Origin: Thermoanaerobaculia bacterium
GTDB lineage: Bacteria; Bacteroidota; Bacteroidia; Chitinophagales; Saprospiraceae
DNA: 18,300 nt
Assembly: GCA_023151335.1 (NCBI GenBank)
Contig: JAKLJF010000019.1
Span: 1-18,300, forward strand
Direction: 5' to 3'
Shown: piece after piece, positions 1-5,359 of the stretch
Layout of the letters: each line of letters starts with the position of its first letter
How positions within the stretch are numbered: position 1 is the stretch's first letter
Notes under the pieces: model-generated
Seen by the model: only the letters and a program-made list of their open reading frames with translations
Databases searched by the model: none
What the model was told of the DNA's origin: nothing
Translations under genes and position numbers: made by a program

Positions 1-1
1 C

Positions 2-619
2 GAAGGGCTGCTCGACAAACTGGAAGATTCCAACCGCTCGCTGATCATTATGGTGCGCGAGCAGTGGCCAGTGCAGCGACTTTGCGGATTATTGCGCGCC
101 CTGCTCGAAGATAAAGTGAGTATCCGCAACCTGTCGGAGATACTGGACGTATTACTGAGTATCGACGGCCCCCTGCCGGTAGACGATACAGAATACCTGG
201 TCTATTTCCCGCCGGCCAGCCGGGACGTGACCATTCCGCCGGGTGTGGCGCCCGCTGCCTTCAATACCGACCAACTGGTTTCCCAAGTGAGAGCCGGTCT
301 GAAATTCCCTATCGCTTTTCCGCACCTGCGCGACGGCCTGTTGCCCTGCTACAACATTGATCCGCCTTTGTTACGCGATTTGCGCGACGGATTTTTTCAT
401 CAGGGCGTCCCAACGCCCGGTTCGGCCTTTTATCAACTCCTGCTTGCTGTACGCGATGTTACCGATGCCGATTATCCAAAACCCGTACTTTTGGCGCCCA
501 CTTCCGTTCGTCCGGCCATTGCCCGTTTGCTGCGACCCTATTTTCCGCAAATGACGGTGCTGGGCGCCGAGGAGTTGCCGCCGTTTTTTATTCCGCAGGT
601 GAAGAACACGGTGATATGA
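2..619 (+). CDS. FlhA/SctV-family (FHIPEP) export-gate protein, C-terminal fragment
   Basis: The reading frame is open from the left edge (frame of base 2), so only the last 205 or so residues are visible; an ATG at 50 is internal. The segment LLEDKVSIRNLSEILDVLL aligns with the conserved FlhA helix LLxEgVpIRDxxTILExL. The end of the protein (KPVLLAPTSVRPAIARLL, then PQMTVLGAEELPP) matches the FlhA/SctV ending, where a 'PVLL..~10..RR' strand-helix unit precedes 'LPxLxVLSxxEL'. FHIPEP proteins are inner-membrane export gates of flagellar and injectisome type III systems; this cytosolic domain forms the nonameric ring that binds export substrates and chaperones. About 30 extra residues (roughly window codons 55-85) sit between the helix and the next conserved block compared with E. 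coli FlhA. The membrane half lies outside the window. Family assignment is secure; flagellar versus non-flagellar cannot be decided here. Confidence 0.82.
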   Translation, partial: EGLLDKLEDSNRSLIIMVREQWPVQRLCGLLRALLEDKVSIRNLSEILDVLLSIDGPLPVDDTEYLVYFPPASRDVTIPPGVAPAAFNTDQLVSQVRAGLKFPIAFPHLRDGLLPCYNIDPPLLRDLRDGFFHQGVPTPGSAFYQLLLAVRDVTDADYPKPVLLAPTSVRPAIARLLRPYFPQMTVLGAEELPPFFIPQVKNTVI

Positions 620-749
620 GTTTATGAGGGTTTATGAGGGTTTATGAGAGTTTATGAGGGTTTATGAAGGTTTATAAAAACCCATAAACTCTCATAAACC
701 CTCATAAACTCTCATAACTCTCATAAACTCTCATAAACCCTCATAAACT
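620..749. repeat. Inverted array of GTTTATGAGG-type decamers (long hairpin)
   Basis: The left half has six consecutive 10-base units in register (620, 630, 640, 650, 660, 670) close to GTTTATGAGG. The right half (684-749) is the reverse complement in units CTCATAAAnn, one of them 9 bases long. The arms fold around the loop at 676-683, with few mismatches in the first 20 pairs. The array starts immediately after the upstream stop codon and ends 11 bases before the trmB ATG, so it fills the whole intergenic gap. It could stop transcription of the upstream gene, insulate trmB, or be a protein-binding array. No T-tract typical of an intrinsic terminator follows. Confidence 0.9.
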
Positions 750-760
750 TCCCAAATAAT

Positions 761-1450
761 ATGGCTCGTAAACACAAACTCCGCAAGTTCGCCGAAATCC
801 TTTCCTTCCCCAATGTGTATGAGTGTTACAACGTGCAAGAGCCCGTGCTCGTAGGGGTGGGTATGCAGGAAACGGACCTGAAGGGGCGTTGGAAAATGCA
901 ACATTTTCACAATGATCACCCCATTACCCTGGAACTGGCCTGTGGCGGCGGCGAATACACCGTGGCATTGGCGCGGCAGTTTCCCGGCCGGAATTTCATC
1001 GGCGTGGATGTGAAAGGGAACCGGATATGGAAAGGCGCCAAACAGGCGCTGGAAGAACGCATTGGCAATGCCGCTTTTCTGCGCACCCGAATCGAGATTA
1101 TCGACCGGTTTTTTGCGCCGGGTGAGGTAGACGAGATCTGGATCACCTTCCCCGACCCGTTTCCGCGCCCCAGCAAGGAAAATCGCCGGCTGAGCTCCGC
1201 TTTTTTCCTGGAAAAATACCGCCTCATCCTGAAGCCCGGCGGCCTGGTGCACCTCAAACACGATGACCCGGATTTTTACCGGTTCACGCTCGACACCATC
1301 GCCGCCGACCCACGCTGCACCCTGCTATACCACGACGACGACATCTATGCCAAACCCCTGCCTTTCCCCGAACTTGCTATCCAAACCCTTTATGAAAAAA
1401 TGCACCTGGAGGCCGGCAAGACGATCAAATACGTCCGGTTCTCGATTTGA
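761..1450 (+). CDS. trmB: tRNA (guanine-N7-)-methyltransferase TrmB
   Basis: A 229-residue protein of normal length for TrmB, which transfers a methyl group from S-adenosylmethionine to N7 of G46 in the tRNA variable loop, in the cytoplasm. The start MARKHKLRKFAE is the usual basic N-terminus of the family. The SAM-binding motif I is LELACGGG (residues 57-64), followed by the acidic strand end GVDVKGNR (81-88). The family signature ITFPDPFPR lies at 128-136, and the C-terminus YEKMHLEAGKTIKYVRF is typical of Bacteroidota TrmB. The ATG at 761 is 11 bases after the decamer array, and no Shine-Dalgarno sequence is seen, as expected in this phylum. All key motifs are intact. Confidence 0.95.
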   Translation: MARKHKLRKFAEILSFPNVYECYNVQEPVLVGVGMQETDLKGRWKMQHFHNDHPITLELACGGGEYTVALARQFPGRNFIGVDVKGNRIWKGAKQALEERIGNAAFLRTRIEIIDRFFAPGEVDEIWITFPDPFPRPSKENRRLSSAFFLEKYRLILKPGGLVHLKHDDPDFYRFTLDTIAADPRCTLLYHDDDIYAKPLPFPELAIQTLYEKMHLEAGKTIKYVRFSI

Positions 1451-1769
1451 TCTTGTGCCGCCAAAACCCAAAACTGAAACTGTTTCGCCGCTTGTCAGAA
1501 TTAACATTCACTTGCTGAAAATTTTACCGAATTGCGTACCTTTCGCCCCGTTTTTCAGGGGCATACCGTTTTTGCGTGACGTTTAAACACCCAAAAATGG
1601 CTAATTTTCGCTCCTCCTCATGGAAAGATTGTCGCGCGACGGCCTGACCGGAATTGCCGGAACAGTTTTTGCGGCATGCGACTATTCCCTCGTAATCTGT
1701 TGTGTAATACCGCCTTACCTGACCTTTCGGTTTGGTATGCCTGTATTGTTCATTTACGAAAAAATTACC
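1451..1769 (+). other. Intergenic region upstream of the 1770 gene, with a possible promoter
   Basis: This 319-base gap contains no convincing gene. An open frame from 1620 reads into the downstream gene but lacks secretion features and is better explained as leader sequence. A candidate Bacteroidota promoter is TACCTTTC at 1537-1544 (seven of eight against TAnnTTTG), with TTG at 1512-1514, a 22-base spacer. It would give a leader of more than 200 bases. A short CCCC/GGGG stem around 1547-1562 follows it. Nothing else stands out. Confidence 0.4.
1537..1544 (+). promoter_or_regulatory. Candidate -7 element TACCTTTC for the 1770 gene
   Basis: TACCTTTC differs from the Bacteroidota -7 consensus TAnnTTTG only at the last base. 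TTG at 1512-1514 is 22 bases upstream, at the edge of the accepted spacing. Proposed by consensus only. Confidence 0.3.
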
Positions 1770-2573
1770 ATGTTGAGACACATTTTTACCGTTATCGCGC
1801 TGTTGCTGATGATTGGCGCCGCGGGGGCCCAGGGCAGAGACGACTTTTTCAGCCGGCTGGGTATAAAACCCGATGCCAAAAGAAAAGCGCTAAAAGAAAA
1901 CTACTTCGTACGGCTTGGCTTCAACGCCGGCGGGGGCGTGTTAACCCATAATACCTTGTTCGAGGCGACCAATATGGCCGCCTTGTGGAAAGCCATCAGT
2001 TTCAGCCACGACCCGCCACAGTCCTATACGTGGGAAAATTTTGAAAACGATTACGATATCCGGAGCAGTTATTTCATGCCGCGGTATGGTCTGAACCTGT
2101 ATTTCTCCACCCGGTATTTTCCCATGTTCATCAATGTGGAATTTATGTCGTCGGTGGCTACCTATCAAAAACCCATGCTCGGCATTACTTTCCTCGGCTT
2201 TGGACGCGATTTCCGGCCCTACGACAGCGACTTCTTCTTTTCTGTGCACGGCGGATTGAAATACGTGATCCGGGATTGGGGCTTTAACGGCCGGGAAATC
2301 TATACCAACAGCATCGGCAACAAAGATGCCCAGGACTACATCGAGACGTTCTATGATCCGAAAGACGAGATCAACAAACGTTCCGGCATGCTCCTCACCA
2401 CCCGCGTGGGCATCGGACGGGTAGTTGGGGCCGCCGAGCGGGCAGCCATCGGTATCGAAGGCTATTATGAATTTGACCTGACCGACGAAACCAAAAGACA
2501 GGCCGGCGCGCGTATGCGAAATGGCGGCCTGAACGTTTATTTCAGATTCGACCTGGCACAGACTTCATTCTGA
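1770..2573 (+). CDS. Putative outer-membrane beta-barrel protein
   Basis: A 267-residue protein of unknown specific function. I chose the ATG at 1770 rather than 1620 because it begins with a clean signal peptide: MLRH, a hydrophobic core (IFTVIALLLMIGA), then AGAQ as a probable cleavage site. The mature chain alternates polar and hydrophobic residues with many aromatics and glycines (for example FVRLGFNAGGG, YGLNLYFSTRYFPMF, GGLKYVIRDWGF). It ends in RFDLAQTSF, with a terminal phenylalanine, a common signature of outer-membrane barrels recognised by BamA. It is followed after 6 bases by the cyclophilin gene, so the two are probably co-transcribed. No enzyme motif is visible. Confidence 0.7.
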   Translation: MLRHIFTVIALLLMIGAAGAQGRDDFFSRLGIKPDAKRKALKENYFVRLGFNAGGGVLTHNTLFEATNMAALWKAISFSHDPPQSYTWENFENDYDIRSSYFMPRYGLNLYFSTRYFPMFINVEFMSSVATYQKPMLGITFLGFGRDFRPYDSDFFFSVHGGLKYVIRDWGFNGREIYTNSIGNKDAQDYIETFYDPKDEINKRSGMLLTTRVGIGRVVGAAERAAIGIEGYYEFDLTDETKRQAGARMRNGGLNVYFRFDLAQTSF

Positions 2574-2579
2574 TCTCTT

Positions 2580-3224
2580 ATGCGCTACGTTCTGGTATGG
2601 ATTGCGATTTCTCTTTCCGTGCTTTTGGCCTCCTGCCAAAATAAGGAAACCATTGTCCGGATTCACACCGAGCTGGGCGATATCCGGGTAAAATTGTACG
2701 ACTCCACGCCCCTGCACCGCGACAATTTTCTCAAACTGGTACGGGAAGGGTTTTACGACAGCCTGCTTTTCCACCGGGTAATCCGCGATTTTATGATCCA
2801 GGGCGGCGATCCCGATTCCAAAAATGCGCCGGCCGGCACACTGCTTGGAAACGGCGGCCCCGGCTACGACCTGCCGGCCGAGATCAAAGCCCCGCACCTG
2901 CGCGGCGCCCTCGCTGCCGCCCGCCTGCCCGACCCCGTAAACCCCGGCCGGAAATCGAACGGCTCCCAGTTTTTCATCGTGCAGGGCCAAACGCAAACCG
3001 ACGAAACGCTCAACCAATGGGAACAACGCCTGAACATCAAATACAGCCCGGAATGGCGCGAACAGTACAAGGTGAAAGGCGGTACCCCCCAGTTGGATGG
3101 CCAATACACGGTTTTCGGAGAAGTGGTGGAGGGCCTGGAAGTACTGGATAAAATCGCCGCCGTGCCGCGTGACGCAAATGACCGCCCGCTGGAAGATATC
3201 CGGATGACGATGAAGGTGGAGTGA
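2580..3224 (+). CDS. Lipoprotein peptidyl-prolyl cis-trans isomerase (cyclophilin type)
   Basis: A 214-residue cyclophilin that catalyses isomerisation of X-Pro peptide bonds, here probably as a folding helper in the cell envelope. The N-terminus is a lipoprotein signal with lipobox LLASC (modified Cys19). The catalytic domain starts with the canonical strand VRIHTELGDIRVKLYD (26-41). The active-site block FHRVIRDFMIQGGDP spans 64-78, including the catalytic Arg of FHRV, and NGSQFFI is at 127-133. An insertion of roughly 35 residues rich in charged residues (about 140-172) precedes GQYTVFGEVVEGLEVLDKI; such insertions are common in Bacteroidota cyclophilins. The gene lies 6 bases after the outer-membrane protein gene, consistent with a shared transcript and with a role in folding exported proteins. 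Confidence 0.92.
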   Translation: MRYVLVWIAISLSVLLASCQNKETIVRIHTELGDIRVKLYDSTPLHRDNFLKLVREGFYDSLLFHRVIRDFMIQGGDPDSKNAPAGTLLGNGGPGYDLPAEIKAPHLRGALAAARLPDPVNPGRKSNGSQFFIVQGQTQTDETLNQWEQRLNIKYSPEWREQYKVKGGTPQLDGQYTVFGEVVEGLEVLDKIAAVPRDANDRPLEDIRMTMKVE

Positions 3225-3228
3225 AGTG

Positions 3229-3335
3229 GTTTATGAGGGTTTAGAGTGGTTTAGAGTGGTTTAGAGTGGTTTATGAGGGTTTAGAGTGGTTTAGAGTGGT
3301 TTAGAGTGGTTTAGAAAGTTTATAAGGTTTAGATA
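3229..3335. repeat. Direct array of GTTTA-headed decamers and nonamers
   Basis: Eight consecutive decamers start at 3229, 3239, 3249, 3259, 3269, 3279, 3289 and 3299. They are GTTTATGAGG (first and fifth) or GTTTAGAGTG (the other six). Three 9-base units follow, GTTTAGAAA, GTTTATAAG and GTTTAGATA (3309-3335), then GTTTAACAAA. Every unit begins GTTTA. Unlike the array at 620-749 there is no inverted half, so no long hairpin forms. It starts 4 bases after the cyclophilin stop and ends 18 bases before the next start codon. Confidence 0.9.
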
Positions 3336-3353
3336 GTTTAACAAATCCACCCG

Positions 3354-3686
3354 ATGGTACAAGAATTCAACGATTACCGCGCCCGCATGAACGAGCGTAT
3401 CCTGGCGCACGACAACAAAGTGATCAAACGTTTCTGGAGCCTCGACAACCAGACCTACCAGGAAGGCGCACTCGACGTCAAAACCAAGGAGATGCTCGGC
3501 CTGGTAGCCTCCATGGTGCTGCGCTGCGACGACTGTATCAAATACCACCTCGGTAAGTGCTACGAACTGGGCGTCAGCACCGACCAGATCTTCGAAATTT
3601 TTGCCGTGGCCAACATGGTGGGCGGTTCCATTTGCATCCCGCATACCCGCCGGGCCGTAGAGTATTGGGACGCGTTGAATGAGTGA
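3354..3686 (+). CDS. Carboxymuconolactone decarboxylase / AhpD-like family protein
   Basis: A 110-residue, all-helical protein of the CMD/AhpD fold. The segment LRCDDCIKYHLGKC (57-69) carries the AhpD-type CxxCxxxH motif (Cys58, Cys61, His65), which in AhpD forms a redox-active disulfide that reduces peroxiredoxin partners; a further Cys69 follows. The helix after it (ELGVSTDQIFEIFAVANMVGG) is typical of the family. The true substrate cannot be read from sequence; many members are unassigned, and a peroxide- or thiol-related role is only an inference from the intact CxxC. The frame ends at 3686 and overlaps a possible upstream start (3679) of the acetyltransferase gene, so the two are probably one transcript. 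Confidence 0.85.
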   Translation: MVQEFNDYRARMNERILAHDNKVIKRFWSLDNQTYQEGALDVKTKEMLGLVASMVLRCDDCIKYHLGKCYELGVSTDQIFEIFAVANMVGGSICIPHTRRAVEYWDALNE

Positions 3687-3726
3687 TTTACGCCTGAAGG
3701 ATTTTACGCAACACTCAACCCAAACA

Positions 3727-4212
3727 ATGATTGAAATACGCCCGGCCGTTCCGGCAGATGCCGATGCTATCTGGCGCATCATTCAGCCCGTTATTGCTGC
3801 CGGCGACACCTACGTTTTCGACCCGGACAGCACGCGGGAAGACATGCTGGCCTATTGGTTTGCGCCGGATAAGCACACCTATGTTGCCCTGATCGGCGAC
3901 GAAATTGCCGGCACTTTTATGATCAAGGCCAATCAGCCCGGACTCGGTTCGCACATCGCCAACGCCGGGTACATGACGGCGCCGGAAGCCCGCGGACAAG
4001 GTGTGGGCAAAACCATGTGCGCATTTTCCCTTTCAGCAGCCAAACGCCTCGGTTTTTATGCCATGCAGTTCAATATCGTCGTCAAAAGTAATGAAGGCGC
4101 GGTGCGCCTGTGGAAAAGTATGGGATTTGACATTATCGGGGAAATTCCGGAGGCATTCAATCACCGGCAACACGGCTTGACGAATGCCTATATTATGTAT
4201 CGCAAACTGTGA
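3727..4212 (+). CDS. GNAT-family N-acetyltransferase
   Basis: A 161-residue acetyl-CoA-dependent N-acetyltransferase. The start MIEIRPAVPADADAIWRII is the standard N-terminal strand and helix of the family, so I prefer ATG 3727. An in-frame ATG at 3679 overlaps the end of the previous gene by 8 bases and would add 16 atypical residues, but could serve translational coupling. The acetyl-CoA pyrophosphate loop is RGQGVGKT (89-96), following strand AGYMTAPEA. Motif B is seen as QFNIVVKSNEGAVRLWKSMGF, with the usual Asn122. It resembles the phosphinothricin/amino-acid acetyltransferase-like branch, but the substrate is not assignable. Confidence 0.88.
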   Translation: MIEIRPAVPADADAIWRIIQPVIAAGDTYVFDPDSTREDMLAYWFAPDKHTYVALIGDEIAGTFMIKANQPGLGSHIANAGYMTAPEARGQGVGKTMCAFSLSAAKRLGFYAMQFNIVVKSNEGAVRLWKSMGFDIIGEIPEAFNHRQHGLTNAYIMYRKL

Positions 4213-4242
4213 TATCCCGCTTTTAAATCAATAAAGATAGTT

Positions 4243-4250
4243 TAATTTTG
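4243..4250 (+). promoter_or_regulatory. Candidate -7 element TAATTTTG for the 4327 gene
   Basis: TAATTTTG is a perfect match to TAnnTTTG, 76 bases before the chosen ATG. The upstream element is poor: only TTTT at 4221-4224, an 18-base spacer. Confidence 0.45.
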
Positions 4251-4326
4251 TACCGCGTACCAATTGCCTGCCGGCGCCTGCCGATGCCTTGCAATGTTTA
4301 ACCCGTTTGTATCAAAACCTGCTTTT

Positions 4327-5181
4327 ATGAAAAAACAAGTATGCCTTATTGCCCTTTTGCCCTTAATTCAAACGGGATTCGGGCAAAAACTGCAAATTGA
4401 TTTTCAATTCAACGGTAACATCGCTTTCCCCACCATCAACGACGAAACCTACGTCCGACCCCTTCCTGTCGATCTGAACTCGGCCTACACCGCCTATTAC
4501 CTGATACCTGCCGACGTCGACCGCCAAACAGTGGCGCGCCCAGGCCTGGAAATGGGCGTTGGTTTAAAATGGAAACCGGAAAACAAGTGGCATTTCAATA
4601 CCGGTTTCCGGCTGAACCTGATCCGGTATCGCATCGAACCGGAATACAGCATTCCCGACGTCGGTCCATACGCAGACATGATCGACAGCACCTACGGTAG
4701 TCTGCACAGCAATCCTTTTGGCACGCTCTACGGTGTCGACGTGTCAAGGCCCAATCCTTCGCCGGGCGTGGCGGGGCAAATATCCGACCCTGGCGTCAAC
4801 GCGGCACTGGTATACGGCTCCGTACCGCTCCTGGTGGAATACCGGCTCAACAGGCTATTGTCCTTAAACGCCGGCATGGAGCTGTCAGCATTATTATCCG
4901 CCAGGCAATCTTATTATACGTTACAATGGCAGTATCCCGCGGCAACAGCAACGGAAAAACGCATTACCGATACGGACAAGTCCGGATTTTCCAACTTTCA
5001 GACAAATCTCCGGGCCGGCGTTGATTGCCGGCTAACGGAAAGCATTGCGCTGGAAGTTTCTTTTTCCCACGGATTGATGAATGTGTATAACAATAAGGAC
5101 GAAACGGATAAAAACGGCGCTTTTAAATCCCGGATGCGCGCTGTTTCTCTCGGATTCACTTACCGGGTTAGGAATCGTTAA
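4327..5181 (+). CDS. Putative outer-membrane beta-barrel protein (PorT/OmpW-like size)
   Basis: A 284-residue exported protein. The ATG at 4327 was chosen over 4264 because it starts a classical signal peptide: MKKQ, hydrophobic IALLPLIQTGF, then GQ at the probable cleavage point. The remainder shows amphipathic strands separated by loops, such as LEMGVGLKWKPENKWHFNTGFRL with the next strand, YGSVPLLVEYRL, LSLNAGMELSALL and FQTNLRAGVDCRL. It ends in a strand reading VSLGFTYRV. This pattern is typical of the porin-like outer-membrane proteins of Bacteroidota. No specific family can be named from motifs alone. It is the last host-like gene before the AT-rich restriction-modification cassette. 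Confidence 0.7.
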   Translation: MKKQVCLIALLPLIQTGFGQKLQIDFQFNGNIAFPTINDETYVRPLPVDLNSAYTAYYLIPADVDRQTVARPGLEMGVGLKWKPENKWHFNTGFRLNLIRYRIEPEYSIPDVGPYADMIDSTYGSLHSNPFGTLYGVDVSRPNPSPGVAGQISDPGVNAALVYGSVPLLVEYRLNRLLSLNAGMELSALLSARQSYYTLQWQYPAATATEKRITDTDKSGFSNFQTNLRAGVDCRLTESIALEVSFSHGLMNVYNNKDETDKNGAFKSRMRAVSLGFTYRVRNR

Positions 5182-5308
5182 ATAAAACGTTGCACCAAGC
5201 GCACAAACAGACTTAGCAAAATACTCGCACCTGGAAACGGCCTTTTAATACCCCTTTTTACTAAACAGAGTGTAAGTTGACAAACATGAAAAACTTTTTG
5301 TTTTAAAA

Positions 5309-5340
5309 TTTGCGCGATCCCTTTGAAACAAATACCTTTG
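5309..5340 (+). promoter_or_regulatory. Bacteroidota-type promoter of the restriction-modification operon
   Basis: TTTG at 5309-5312, a 20-base spacer, then TACCTTTG at 5333-5340. Both elements match the Bacteroidota -33/-7 consensus exactly. The ATG of the methyltransferase is at 5360, so the leader would be only about 10-15 bases. This is the best promoter in the window. Confidence 0.75.
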
Positions 5341-5359
5341 CCCATTATAAGACACCGAA

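Noticed and set aside
620..749. CRISPR array
   Set aside because: Units are 10 bases and contiguous with no unique spacers, and one half is inverted; no cas genes are present.
1620..1769. An N-terminal extension of the 1770 outer-membrane protein
   Set aside because: The extra 50 residues would bury the signal peptide and have no recognisable features.
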